DNA of 64,000 nucleotides from LMUY01 sp965276785 (GTDB lineage Bacteria > Pseudomonadota > Alphaproteobacteria > Acetobacterales > Acetobacteraceae). Every line of letters starts with the position of its first letter. Position 1 is the first letter of the stretch. Below the pieces are notes generated by a model. That model saw only the letters and a program-made list of their open reading frames with translations, was not told the origin of the DNA and ran no database searches. A program made the position numbers and the translations under genes. The stretch lies in assembly GCA_965276785.1 (NCBI GenBank), contig OZ255629.1, forward strand, positions 2,666,001-2,730,000, written 5' to 3'. Positions 27,421-36,895 of this stretch are shown here, one piece after another.

Positions 27421-27628
27421 GTCGATTGCTTTTGGCAAATGCGCGGTCAGCAGCCATGAACCGCGCAAGCATGGGCGATACTAGCTGTGCCGGTTCGACC
27501 GCCTGCCCGGTTTCCCTTGCGAGCACGTCGCCGTAAGCGACTAGGTCGCGGTGAATGCCGGCCGGCAATTCCACGGTGAGCTTGACTGGCTTTTCATCTA
27601 GGATCAGGCCGAGCTTCAAGTTCGCCAT
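27359..27628 (-). CDS. DUF2274 protein of the trb operon
   Basis: This is an 89-residue protein: MANLKLGLILDEKPVKLTVE, then GIHRDLVAYGDVLARETGQ and PAQLVSPMLARFMAADRAFA. The family is found after trbI in Trb-type transfer operons and looks like a ribbon-helix-helix-type small protein. The ATG at 27628 is 7 bases after the trbI stop. The 3' end overlaps the convergent LysR gene (27359-27420), which could allow antisense interplay. A second, stop-containing copy lies at 31715-31993. Confidence 0.85.
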   Translation of the reverse strand: MANLKLGLILDEKPVKLTVELPAGIHRDLVAYGDVLARETGQAVEPAQLVSPMLARFMAADRAFAKSNRLTSRQSARAVLNGHVTERGS

Positions 27629-27635
27629 GTGGACT

Positions 27636-28140
27636 TCAAGCTCCGTAAGGCGCGAGCACGAGGTCGCGGTTGACGAAAACCCGGACCGGGAAGCCCGGCC
27701 TAATCGTGAGCGTCGGTTGGATGTTGAGCTGCCGTCCGACGATCTGCTGCCCCGTTTGGCTGAACGAATTGGAAGCACCCTGCCGGATCGCCTGTATGAG
27801 GTCGTTCTGCTGGCCGGTCGTCCCTGCCTCGGAGCCGACGCTAAGCAACGTCGAGAGCAGGGCGGCCTTGAACAGTTGACCCCAGTGGTTGTCGACCCGG
27901 TCCTCCAGCCCGGAATAGCCCTGCGGGTCCGTGCCGGGCTGCCGCTCGAGGACGATGGAGCGTCCGTTCGGCAAGATCAGGCGCGTCCAGACCAGGAGCA
28001 CGCGGGATTGTCCGAAGGTCACCTGGCTGTCGTAGATGCCAATCAACTTCGCGCCCTGCGAGATGAGCAGGTATCGGCCGGTCGGGCTATCGTAGACGTT
28101 CTCGGTGACCTGGCCGGTGATCTGCCCTGGCAGGTCGGAC
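27636..28140 (-). pseudogene. trbI: TrbI (VirB10-like), C-terminal third only
   Basis: From SDLPGQITGQVTENVYDSP to FVNRDLVLAPYGA the sequence matches the end of the longer TrbI at 30536-31708 closely. TrbI spans the periplasm in type IV secretion systems. Upstream of about 28140 the DNA is suddenly the end of trbG (QQTVRIV), in another frame. An internal deletion has therefore removed the last bases of trbG and the first two thirds of trbI. Confidence 0.9.
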
Positions 28141-29095
28141 GCACGATCCGCACGGTCTGCTGGTGCTCGCCGCCGAGGCGCAGTTCGGCCGCGCCGAACA
28201 GGCGATCGACGACGTAGTAGTTCTGCCGGACGCGGTAGTTGACCAGCTCGCCCTTGCCGTCCGGGTCGAGCACAAACAGCGGCGGCAGCTCGCCCTGGCC
28301 GATGCCGCGGGGCATCTCAATGAACACCTTCTGCTCGTCGTCGAACGCCGACAGCGGCCGCCAAGCCGGCCGATCGCCCTCGATCCGGTAGCGGAAGCGT
28401 AGCCGCGCCCCGGTCGACGCCGACGTCGACCGGGGCGGCCGCATCCGCGGCCGCGTTCTGCCCGCGTAGCGCGATCAGCTGGTCGGCGGGATACTGCCAG
28501 GAAACCGAGGCCATGTAGGTCTTCTCGGCCGAGCGCATCTCGAGATGATAGGTGCGGCGGTCGGTGTTGATGACGAGGTTGGTCATCAGGTCCGGCGAGT
28601 CGGCTTGACCAGGATGTGCACGCGCTTCGAGGCACCAGCACCGCTCTAAGTGTCGCCGATGATCCAGCGTACCGTGTCGCCGGCTGCAACCGGGCCGCTG
28701 CCGGTCAACTGCTCGCCCTCCTGCAAGGCGATGTCGGTCACCTGGCCCGGTGCGGCGTAGACCTGGAACAGCGCGCCGTCCGAGAAGGGATAGACCTGGA
28801 CCGCGTCGATGTAGCCGGCTCGACTCGATTGGATTCGTGCCGCGGCGTTGGCCTGGTCTATACGAGCGAGCGGGTCGGCCGCTTCGGGCGCGGCCGTCCG
28901 GCGGCTGCCAGGACGCGGCTTGAGCTGCCCCGGCAGCGGGAGCGGCTGCGGCAGCGTGATCACCTCGATCGGCCGCGGCGGGTCAGGCAACCGAACCGCC
29001 TGGGTCGCGGCCGGATCATCGTAGGTGATCTCGGGCGGCTTGAACGTCGAGCAGCCGGCGAGCGCAAAGCCGGAGATCATCAGAGCCGGCAACAC
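28140..29095 (-). pseudogene. trbG: TrbG (VirB9-like), broken in several places
   Basis: It begins with a lipoprotein signal (MISGFALAGC) and continues with YIDAVQVYPFSDGALFQVYAAPGQVTDI and GDTVRWIIGDT, then a TAG near 28650. The same frame reads SGAGASKRVHILVKPTR before a shift to TNLVINTDRRTYHLEMRS and MASVSWQYPADQLIALRG. A further shift leads to RFRYRIEGDRPAWRPL, NYYVVDRLFGAAELRLGG and QQTVRIV. One stop and two frameshifts disable it, and the last codons are lost in the fusion with trbI. Confidence 0.88.
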
Positions 29096-29115
29096 GCCGA
29101 TACGGATGTGAGGCG

Positions 29116-29790
29116 TTATTGCCCGAGCTCCTTCGACCAGTTAATGGCAGCGATGTAGATGCCGAGCGGGTTCTTCCTGAGTTTCTCGGCGTCGTGCGGG
29201 GTTTGCAGCACGGTGGTCAGGATCGCAGTCCAGCGTTCGGTGGCGCTAAGGCTGCCGTTCTCGTAGCGGCGCTCGACCCAGGCCACGCGAAAGCTGTCGG
29301 GCGAGGCGCGGATGACGCTGGCGATCTCGATGGAGACCTGGACCTTGCCGACCTTGCCAAATGGATCGAACGCCTGGGCGTAGCCGTTCAGCGCCAGCGC
29401 GCCCTTGTCGGTCGTGAAGTCGTAGGCGCGCAGCCAGTTTTGGCGGACGACGATCGGGTCGGCCGGCACGCCCCGCACCTCCTCGATAAAGCGGGCGAGG
29501 TGCCAGGCGATCTGGCCGTCGGTCGGCTGGTAGTCTGCGTCGGCGGGTGCGATTGCCTGGGCTTGGCCGAGCCGGTCGATCTGCACCACGATGGCGTGAC
29601 CGTGCCGCGCGCTGACTACCATATCAGCCCGAGCGCCAGCCCGCCGACGATGGCCAGTTCGCCGAGCGCGAACAGGCGCCAGTTCCTGGCCTGCACGCGC
29701 GCCGAGCCGATGCGATTGTCACAGATGGCCGCAGCGCGCTGGTAGGGTGTCCCGGGCGCAGGGCTTCGCCCCATACCGCACGTCGGTGCG
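29116..29790 (-). pseudogene. trbF: TrbF (VirB8-like), N-terminal lesions
   Basis: The intact 3' part reads IDRLGQAQAIAPADADYQPTD, QIAWHLARFIEEVRGVP, NWLRAYDFTTDKGALALNGYA and GIYIAAINWSKELGQ, the periplasmic domain of TrbF. The membrane anchor is in a different frame upstream (TPYQRAAAICDNRIGSARVQ, then ARNWRLFALGELAIVGGLAL, ending in a TAG after LIW near 29622). At least one frameshift also separates it from the FRRTDVRYGAKP start near 29785. The gene therefore cannot give an anchored protein. Confidence 0.83.
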
Positions 29791-29805
29791 GCGGAAGAGG
29801 TTTAT

Positions 29806-30540
29806 TCACGAGGCTCCGAAAGATCGATCGAGGATCCGGCACCGCCGCCGTCGCCGGACTTCACGGCGTGCGCGACCACCTGCGGCCAGCCCGGTTCCGA
29901 TGGCCGAGCCGGCGCCAAGCTGCGGGCCGCCGGAGACGATGCCGTTCGCGATGCCCGGCCCGAAGATGCCAAGGCCGAGCAGCGACAAGGACGCGAGCAC
30001 CACGCCCATCGCGTTCGAAATCGTCCGACTGGCAGGAAAGCTGGTCGTGAACGTCGAGAACAGGGTTGAGCCGATGCCGACGATGACCGCCAGCACGAGC
30101 ACCTTCACGCCGAAGGAGATGACGTTGCCGAGCACGCGCTCTGCGGCGAAGGCAGTCTTTCCGAACAGGCCGAAGGGGATCAGCACGAAGCCGCAGAGCG
30201 TCGACAGCTTGAACTCGATCAGGCTCACGAAGAGCTGGATTGCCAGCACGAAGAACGAGATCAGCACGATGGCCCAGGCGAAGAGCAATACGGTGATCTG
30301 GATGAAGTTCTCGAAGAAGCTGACGAAGCCCATCAGCCCCGAAATTGACTGAAGGATCGGTAGTCCGGCATCCAGGCCGACCTGCGCCACACGGCCAGGA
30401 CGGAGAAAGTCGGCCTCGGCCAAGCCGGTGCCCGACGCCTTCAGGCCAAGTGCGGCAAAGCTTTCGAACACCGCCTTGGACAGCATCTGCCAGTTGCCGA
30501 TCAGGTAGGCGAACACGCCGACGAGCAATGTTTTCTTGAT
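29806..30540 (-). pseudogene. trbL: TrbL (VirB6-like), 5' end missing and 3' end scrambled
   Basis: The frame reads RLIKKTLLVGVFAYLIGNWQ, FLRPGRVAQVGLDAGLPIL, then several membrane spans (ITVLLFAWAIVLISFFVLAI, FKLSTLCGFVLIPFGLF, VISFGVKVLVLAVIVGIG) typical of the inner-membrane channel TrbL. The first 60 or so residues are replaced at about 30540 by opposite-strand trbI DNA. After GTGLAAGG the frame shifts; a neighbouring frame reads VVAHAVKSGDGGGAGSSIDL, so the Gly/Ala-rich tail seems to have been deleted. Confidence 0.87.
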
Positions 30541-31708
30541 CAGCCTGCGACCGGAACGGCCGCGCGTCACTCGCGTGTCTCGCAAGGTGCTGGTCGGCCT
30601 CGGGGCAGCCGGTTCGATCGCGGTGTTCGGTGCGACGATCTGGGCGCTGCAGGCCAACCGGCATTCCCGCCTTGGCGAGGAGCTCTACTCGACGGACAAC
30701 AAGTCGCCGGCCGACGACTTGGCCAACCTCCCCCGCGACTACACTGGGCTGCCGCGCAACGTGCCTCTGCTCGGCCCGCCGCTGCCGGGCGACCTCGGCC
30801 GGCCGATTGTGGCGGCACAGGCCGACGGCCAGCCGGTCATTGTGCCGCCGATGCCGACCGAACCCGCCGTCGATCCCGAGGAGCAGCGGCGCCTACAGGA
30901 GCGCGAGGCCGCTCGCCTATCAAAGTTATTCGCGGGAACCAGCGTCCGCGAGCAATCGGTCGCGCTGCGCACAAGCGGACCCGATGCGACGTCCCCGCCA
31001 CCCAGCTTCGGCCAGAACGGCATCGGCGGACCAGCGAATGACGACCCCGACTATCGCCAGAACGGGCAGGAGCGGAAACTGGCCTTTGCAAACGGGCCGG
31101 CGGAGAGGCGCACGGTCACCCCTGACCGTTTGCAAGCGCCCGCGTCTCCCTACGTTCTGCAGGCCGGCACCGTCATCTCAGGTGCGCTCGTGACCGGCAT
31201 CCGCTCCGACCTGCCCGGTCAGATCACCGGGCAAGTGACCGAGAACGTCTACGACAGCCCGAGCGGGCGATATCTACTCGTCCCGCAAGGGGCCAAGCTG
31301 ATCGGCATCTACGACAGCCAGGTCACGTTCGGGCAGTCGCGCATCCTGCTCGTCTGGACCAGGCTCATCATGCCGGACGGAACCTCGATCGTGCTCGAGC
31401 GGCAGCCCGGCGCTGATACCCAGGGCTTCTCTGGCCTTGAGGACGAGATCGACGACCACTGGGGCAAACTGTTCAAGGCCGCCGTGCTTTCGACCTTGCT
31501 CAGCGTTGGTTCTGAGGCCGGCTCAACCGGGCAGCAGAGCGACTTGTTCCAGGCTCTCCGTTGCGGCGCTTCGGATTCGATTAGCCAGACCGGCAACCAA
31601 GTTGTTCGCCGTAACCTCAACATCCAGTCCACGCTCACCATCCGGCCAGGATTTCCGGTGCGCGTGATTGTCAATCGCGACCTCATTCTTGCGCCTTACG
31701 GAGTATGA
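30536..31708 (+). CDS. trbI: TrbI (VirB10-like), nearly complete second copy
   Basis: This is a 390-residue TrbI. LRPERPRVTRVSRKVLVGLG is followed by a transmembrane helix (AAGSIAVFGATIWAL), a Pro-rich periplasmic linker, and the conserved beta-barrel domain from SPYVLQAGTVISGALVTGI to VNRDLILAPYGV. The first few native codons are missing: the reading frame begins with a TTG (30536) inside the head-to-head junction with trbL, so it probably lacks its own ribosome site. DUF2274 follows after 6 bases, as in the other copy. Confidence 0.85.
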   Translation: MISLRPERPRVTRVSRKVLVGLGAAGSIAVFGATIWALQANRHSRLGEELYSTDNKSPADDLANLPRDYTGLPRNVPLLGPPLPGDLGRPIVAAQADGQPVIVPPMPTEPAVDPEEQRRLQEREAARLSKLFAGTSVREQSVALRTSGPDATSPPPSFGQNGIGGPANDDPDYRQNGQERKLAFANGPAERRTVTPDRLQAPASPYVLQAGTVISGALVTGIRSDLPGQITGQVTENVYDSPSGRYLLVPQGAKLIGIYDSQVTFGQSRILLVWTRLIMPDGTSIVLERQPGADTQGFSGLEDEIDDHWGKLFKAAVLSTLLSVGSEAGSTGQQSDLFQALRCGASDSISQTGNQVVRRNLNIQSTLTIRPGFPVRVIVNRDLILAPYGV

Positions 31709-31714
31709 AGAACC

Positions 31715-31993
31715 ATGGCAAAGCTTAAGCTCGGAGCCATCCTCAATGAAAAACCGCTGCGGATTGCGGCAGAACTGCCAGCCAGCGTGCACCGTGACCT
31801 TCTTGCCTAAGCGGACGCGCTTGCTCGGGAAACTGCCCAGCCCGTCGAGCCGGCCCAGCTTGTTGGACCGATGCTCGCGCGCTTTATGGCGATGGATCGG
31901 GCATTCTCAAAAGCCCGCCGCCTCAAACCTCTTTTGGTCGAGCGTGAAAGTGTGTCTGAGCCCGCGATCGAGCTAAGCTCAAAAAGCGTCTGA
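31715..31993 (+). pseudogene. DUF2274 protein, second copy with ochre stop
   Basis: MAKLKLGAILNEKPLRIAAE, then SVHRDLLA, TAA at about 31808, then ADALARETAQPVEPAQLV and PMLARFMAMDRAFSKARRLK to the TGA at 31991-31993. The stop stands where the first copy has Tyr (LVAYGDVLA), so TAC/TAT to TAA is the simplest change. The terminal TGA touches the IS630 end. Confidence 0.82.
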
Positions 31994-33104
31994 TACCGGC
32001 CTACCTAGAAGCTGACTTGGTCTAAGTATGGGTATCCAGTGAGGGATGCCAGCCTGGTCGCGTTGAGCTTGTTCCGAGCGGTGCAGAGTGCGTCGACGAT
32101 GTCGTCATAGGTGTTGAGCAGCCTGTGGCTGAGGTATCGTTCGCGCAAATACAGCCAGACCCGCTCGACCGGATTGAGTTCGGGGCTATAGGATGGCAGC
32201 AGCACCAGGGATATGTTGAGCGGCACCTTAAGGTCGTCGGTGATGTGCCAACCAGCTTGGTCCGCAACCATCACAGCGTGTTCGCTGGACGGGACGGTAG
32301 CGGCGAACTGGTCCAGGAACAACTGCATCGCGACGGTGTTCAGCTCCGGCAACACCAGGGCGAATGCGGCGCCGGTCTTTGGCTGCACGGCCGCGAACAG
32401 GTGGGTCCAGGTATAGCGTTGGTCGCATAAGCCCGGTGGTCGCTGGCCGCGGGTGAACCATCGGTGGCAGGTGCGGCCTTTTGCCCAAACCTGGCTTGGT
32501 CTTGGAACCAAAGCGTCAGGCGACGACCGGGGTGCGCCTGCGCGATGCGGTCCAGTTCGCTCTGAAGCCCCCTTTTGCCCAAGCCTCCTGTGCCTGCGCA
32601 TCGGCCTTGGGGTGCGACGGCCGGGCTTTCTGCCGCGACAAGCCAAGCTTTCGCACCAGCTTGGACATGTGCCCCGCGTGGTAGCCAACGCCCCAACGCT
32701 GCTTAATCTCGGCGCAGAGATCGGCCAGCGTCCAGGCCGACAAGCCCGTCTTCTCGATGTCTGGGCCGTCGAGCACGATCTGGCGCAGTTGCGCCATTTG
32801 CTGGCCGTCCAAGCGAGGCTTAGCGCCGGGTCGGGGGCGATCGTGCAGTCCATCCAAGCCCTCAGCGTTGTAACGCACCACGGCGTCGAGCAACGCCTGC
32901 CGCTCCATGCCAGCCAGTCGCGCCGCTTCGGCAGCGTCATGCCTTCCAAGGCGTTGGCAATCGCCATCATGCGCGCGGCCGCAGTGCGATCCGGCTCCCG
33001 TCGCGAGCGCTTGCGCAACTCCGCCGCAGGCAGGTCATCGCGGATCACCAGACGTATGCCGTTCATCACCAGCCCACCCAATAGGTTAGGCCATAACCGA
33101 ATCA
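31990..33104 (-). mobile_element. IS630-family element
   Basis: This is a decayed IS630 with its transposase 3' end overlapping the terminal repeat (LDQVSF then TAG at 32005). The terminal sequence TGATACCGGCCTACCTAGAA recurs with one change at 60674, marking a second, otherwise deleted copy. The other end is near 33104 (TGAT on the minus strand). The exact borders are approximate. Confidence 0.7.
32005..33066 (-). pseudogene. IS630 transposase with two frameshifts
   Basis: The N-terminal HTH (MNGIRLVIRDDLPAAELRKR, AARMMAIANALEGMT) runs until about 32910. The coding then moves to another frame (LLDAVVRYNAEGLDGLHDRP, WTLADLCAEIKQRWGVGYHAG, HMSKLVRKLGLSRQKARP) and returns near 32420 for the DDE core: YTWTHLFAAVQPKTGAAFAL, HAVMVADQAGWH (second Asp) and LLPSYSPELNPVERVWLYLR (Glu). 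Two frameshifts prevent full synthesis unless slippage occurs. Confidence 0.85.
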
Positions 33105-33126
33105 GAGCCGCCCGAGCCGCGCCAAA

Positions 33127-34032
33127 TCACACCCGAGTCAACGCCAGCGCGGACCGGTATGAGGGCGGGATTGTCATTGTTTGACATCCAAACAAACTGA
33201 AAGGAAGCATTTCGTGTGCTAGCGGGCGAAATACGACCTGAGGATATACCACTTCGGCTTCAGCGGAACCGACAAGGCTTATTCCGACGCCAAACCCAAC
33301 CAACGCGAACAAGCCTTCGCGCGAAACGCACCGGGGCTCGATCATCGGCCGCCGGCCGAGTTTGGCAAGATGCTGGACGACAAAGTCCTGTATCACCGGA
33401 CCTGGATCCATCTTCGAGACAATGAAACGCTCATCTGCAAGTTGCTCCCACTGAACTGACTCAAGCGAAGCCGCAGCGTGACTGCGGGGTAAGGCAAAGT
33501 GACTCGGCTCTGACAAGAGCCATTGAACGTCAAATCCTGGTATAGGCGCACTACCTATATTCAGAATGGCATCCATTTGAAGAGCACGCGTCCTTGAAAG
33601 GTGATCGCTGGGCGAACCCTCAACGACGTGAAGCTCAACATGTGGGTAATCAGCTAGGAATACTCTTAGGAGTTCGAGGGCGGTTCCGCCGGCAAATGAT
33701 GCTACAACCCCTATACAAAGCTGACCCTCAGTACCAGAGCCTCTTAACGTCGCCGTTTGAATTAAGGACTCCACGTCAGCAAGGATGATTCGGCCACGAC
33801 TCAGAATGCGCCGACCGGCAAGCGTGGGTTCGAAGCCATGATTTTGGCGCTGGAACAGACTGACACCTATCCTGTCTTCGAAGGTGCGAATGCGACGGCT
33901 GATTACCGACGGTCGAACACCAAGGGCTTCCGCCGCGCGTCGAAAGCTTTCGGGATCAAGAACCAGGAAGGCATCTTCCAACGAGTTCAGTGAGGCGGAG
34001 AGACGATAGGCACTCTGCGGCTTGCCGATCAT
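33127..34032 (-). CDS. LysR-family regulator, paralogue of the 26.5 kb gene
   Basis: The HTH is ESFRRAAEALGVRPSVISRRIRTFEDRIGVSLFQRQNHG and the effector domain VGVVASFAGGTALELLRVFLADYPHVELHVVEGSPSDH. It is 301 residues and full-length. It faces the second trbI-DUF2274 end, with the IS630 between. Its ATG overlaps the stop of the small gene at 34029-34421 (ATGA), and lower GC than its surroundings suggests a separate history. Confidence 0.88.
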   Translation of the reverse strand: MIGKPQSAYRLSASLNSLEDAFLVLDPESFRRAAEALGVRPSVISRRIRTFEDRIGVSLFQRQNHGFEPTLAGRRILSRGRIILADVESLIQTATLRGSGTEGQLCIGVVASFAGGTALELLRVFLADYPHVELHVVEGSPSDHLSRTRALQMDAILNIGSAPIPGFDVQWLLSEPSHFALPRSHAAASLESVQWEQLADERFIVSKMDPGPVIQDFVVQHLAKLGRRPMIEPRCVSREGLFALVGFGVGISLVGSAEAEVVYPQVVFRPLAHEMLPFSLFGCQTMTIPPSYRSALALTRV

Positions 34033-34421
34033 TGTTGCTGCGCCAAATCACGATCGGCGACAGGTTTGACCTTTTCCACGATCCAAATTGCGATCGGTGG
34101 CGCGATGTGCACACCGTCTCGTCGAGGATCGGCAGCACCGGTCATCACGCCGGTCGCATGTTCGATGGTGATGCCGTGCCTTCTTTCGACCCTGATGCTC
34201 CATGGGTCCCGCTGCTTGATGAAGAGCCCGCGCGCTGTCAGTGCCGCCGTTGCCGCCTCGCCGATCCGGGCCTTCATTAAAGCGCCAATCCCGTTCCTGA
34301 GTTGGGCTCTAGTTGCGTCAATGGCATCCTGGAGCGGTGGGCGATATTGGGCGGACGGATCGCGCTGCATGGGCGCGCTATCGTCTCGGCCGAGCGGCCC
34401 GATTTCAGACTGGCTCCGCAA
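34029..34421 (-). pseudogene. Possible gamma-glutamyltransferase C-terminal remnant
   Basis: The 130-residue frame ends with RHGITIEHATGVMTGAADPRRDG, reminiscent of the closing 'GxSDPRxDG' of gamma-glutamyltransferase small subunits, followed by an unrelated tail (IAIWIVEKVKPVADRDLAQQQ). If correct, only the last tenth of a roughly 570-residue enzyme remains. It could instead be a small hypothetical protein. It overlaps the hydrolase remnant at its 5' end and the LysR start at its 3' end. Confidence 0.35.
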
Positions 34422-35267
34422 AGAACGCGAGCAGATCCTCGGTGAACCGATCTGGTCGTTCCTCGGCGAGGTAGTAGCCGCACTCGTCGATCATGACGCT
34501 ACGAAGGCGCTCGGCGGGAGGCCAAACCTCCAGCCCCGGATGCGCCCCGAGGCTAGCTGCGCCGCCCATGGTCAGGACTGGCATTGGCAGCTTCGTCTTA
34601 GCGGACTCGAGGTTGTGCAAGGCGTCGACCGTATGGGCGCGAAAGTATTCGATCCCGCCGTGCAGCGCCCCAGGTGCCGCGAGCTGCCTGGCGTACTCGT
34701 CGAGCGCGTACTCCTCCAAGGCGGTCGAATCGTAGGCTTGCTGCCGCGTCATGTGAGCGACGAAAAGCTTCTCGCGGCCGGTGATGAGCGCCTCTGCTAG
34801 CCCGTTGGGCGCTTCGAACAAGGGTAGGTGAAACATCCTGGGGTTCTTGGCGCTGTCGACGAGGTCCTAAAGGCCCAGACCGGCAAGCGCGGCTTCGGTC
34901 AACACAAGCCGCCGCACCTCTGCCGGGTAGAGGCTGGCATAGGGGTAGGCAACCATCATGCCTACGTCGTGACTAACGAGATTAATCGGCGCGAGGCCGA
35001 AATGCTGAACGAGGCAGTGCACGTCCTCCGCCACGGTCCGCTTGTCGTAACCGCTGGACGGCCGGTCGGAATCGCCGCACCCCCTGAGATCAGGGGCCAC
35101 AACGGTGAACTTTTTTGCGAGCGCTGGGATCACCTTCGCCGGTAGTAGGACGTCATCGGAAAGCCATGTAGCAGGACCACAGGCTCGCCAGAGCCCGCCA
35201 CTGTGTAATGAATTCGAATGCCGTTCACCTCGACTCGATGATGAGATCCGGGCATCTTTTCTTTCAT
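34405..35267 (-). pseudogene. Alpha/beta hydrolase (epoxide-hydrolase type), broken
   Basis: From the ATG at 35267: HHRVEVNGIRIHYTVAGSGE and VVLLHGFPMTSYY (oxyanion HGFP), then a frameshift near 35140. It continues with FTVVAPDLRGCGDSDRP and PINLVSHDVGMMVAYPYA (nucleophile Asp in SHDVG, as in epoxide hydrolases and dehalogenases). An in-frame TAG near 34868 follows LAGLGL, and the frame then reads FHLPLFEAPNGLAEALI and PMPVLTMGGAASLG. The C-terminal His region is near VMIDECGYYLAEERPDRFTE. Two lesions disable it. Confidence 0.83.
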
Positions 35268-35439
35268 GTCTTTAGTCTCCTGAATGATGTCCGACGCCTA
35301 GTTATAAACCAACGGATTGAAGGCGCCGTCTGATCTCTAGGCCATAGACGCCGCGGGCCCGGGATTGGCTTCAGCTAGCCCGGTCACCATGGACTTCCCC
35401 TTGCTGCTCGTGCAGCGGCAGCCGCGTTTGCGCCCTAAT

Positions 35440-36816
35440 CTACCTGCTGAGCAGCTGAGCAGCCGAGTAGGTGGGTCTCGCAATAACTTCGCCGGGCGAC
35501 TCTGTCTCGACGCCCTCGCTGATCTGCCGCCGGAATGATGATAACCCCACAGTGACGGCAGCGGTCCCGCCGATGACCGAGATCGCCGTCATCGTCAGCA
35601 GCGACCAGCGGATGCCGTCCGGAGTGGGGTAGAGGTGGTCAGAGAAAAGGCCGACCAGCAACGGGCCGAGCGAGTTCGTGATCAACCCGATCGACAGCGT
35701 ATTGAGGCCGGCGAGGCCAGCCCTGATCGGTGGCGGCACTACTTCGCTAACCGCGCTGTAACCGGCGACCGTGGGTAGGTTACCGAACAAGAATGCGACC
35801 GTCAGGCAGGCCATCGAGAGAGTAGGCGTGGGCATGAGCAGCGCCGCCGCCGCGAAGGTAGAGAAAGCCACGCCGCCGATGATGCAGGCGCGCAGCGAAG
35901 CATCCGAGTAGCCACGTTTTTGGATGAGGGCGATGAATTGGCCGCTCAAGAGACAACCAGCGATGAACGTCAGGCCGCCTGTCGATGCGAAAACGATACC
36001 TGATTTGCCGGCGGGCCAGGCATGGACCCGGTCGAAAAAGACGAAAACCCAGCTGAGGAGCGAATAGCCCGCCATTTGAAGCAAGGGGTATCCGATGAAG
36101 AACGCGACGCCAAGACCGGGGTTGGCACGCAGGAAAGCCACTATAGAGGTCTGGTCTGCGGCGTCGGCGTGGGCCGGCCGGTGCCGGGCGGGCTCTTTCA
36201 TCGTGGCCAGCACGACCAGGGTCAGCAGCAGCCCTGGGATCGCCAAGGCCATGAACAGGACTTGCCAAGGCTGGACCCCTCCCACCAGCGGAAGGGAAAG
36301 TCCGGGTATAGCGCTGAGCATCTGGAACAGCGCGCCGCCGAGCAGGAGCACGCCGACGGTGCCGAACGTGCCGGCGGCGAAGTAGATGGCAAAGGCCTTG
36401 GCCCGCGACGCACTCGGCACGGTGTCGCCAAACAGCGATACGGCCAGCGGGTGCAGCAACGACTCGCCCGCTCCGACCGCCGCGCGTGATAGGCCCATGG
36501 CAACGAACGAGCCGGCAAGGCCGCAGGAGAAGGTCGCGGCGCTCCAAAAAGCGACGGCGAAGGCGAAAATCGCGCGCCGCTTGTGGCGGTCGATGAGATA
36601 CCCGCCCAATGGAGCGAATATCGCATAGGAGACTGCAAAAGCCGCGCCGGCAAGCAGGCCAGCCTGCGAGTCCGAGAGGTCAAGCGAGACCTTGATTGGC
36701 TTCAGCACGAGCCCGAAGACGATCCGGTCAGCGAAGCTCAGCAAGTATCCGGCAAACAGCAGGCCGAGGATATACCGGTGCCGTGGTGCGGTGCCGGTCC
36801 GCCTGCTTTCTCCCAT
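35440..36816 (-). CDS. MFS transporter of the aconitase/PrpF operon
   Basis: This is a 458-residue, 12-span major-facilitator protein. The loop 2-3 signature is present (LIDRHKRRAIFAFAVAFWS) and TM1 reads LGLLFAGYLLSFADRIVFGLVLKP, the pattern of the Spinster/ACS-like branch that carries organic anions. The start MGESRRTGTAPRHRY is followed directly by TM1. It lies 79 bases after prpF on the same strand with no separate motif in between, so it is probably the last gene of that operon and the importer of its substrate (inference). Confidence 0.88.
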   Translation of the reverse strand: MGESRRTGTAPRHRYILGLLFAGYLLSFADRIVFGLVLKPIKVSLDLSDSQAGLLAGAAFAVSYAIFAPLGGYLIDRHKRRAIFAFAVAFWSAATFSCGLAGSFVAMGLSRAAVGAGESLLHPLAVSLFGDTVPSASRAKAFAIYFAAGTFGTVGVLLLGGALFQMLSAIPGLSLPLVGGVQPWQVLFMALAIPGLLLTLVVLATMKEPARHRPAHADAADQTSIVAFLRANPGLGVAFFIGYPLLQMAGYSLLSWVFVFFDRVHAWPAGKSGIVFASTGGLTFIAGCLLSGQFIALIQKRGYSDASLRACIIGGVAFSTFAAAALLMPTPTLSMACLTVAFLFGNLPTVAGYSAVSEVVPPPIRAGLAGLNTLSIGLITNSLGPLLVGLFSDHLYPTPDGIRWSLLTMTAISVIGGTAAVTVGLSSFRRQISEGVETESPGEVIARPTYSAAQLLSR

Positions 36817-36895
36817 AGTTTCCCCCTGCGCCGCCTGTTTGGCGAGCGCGTTCGTTGTTATTCTTTAAAGGCGCTCGACATGACCGCCGGGCCAC

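Noticed and set aside
27359..31993. Functional conjugation system
   Set aside because: trbG, trbF, trbL and one trbI are broken and trbB-E and trbJ are absent, so no working type IV channel can be made from these genes.
34066..34800. Plus-strand frame of 244 codons
   Set aside because: It is antisense to the hydrolase remnant and the small gene beside it, without family resemblance.
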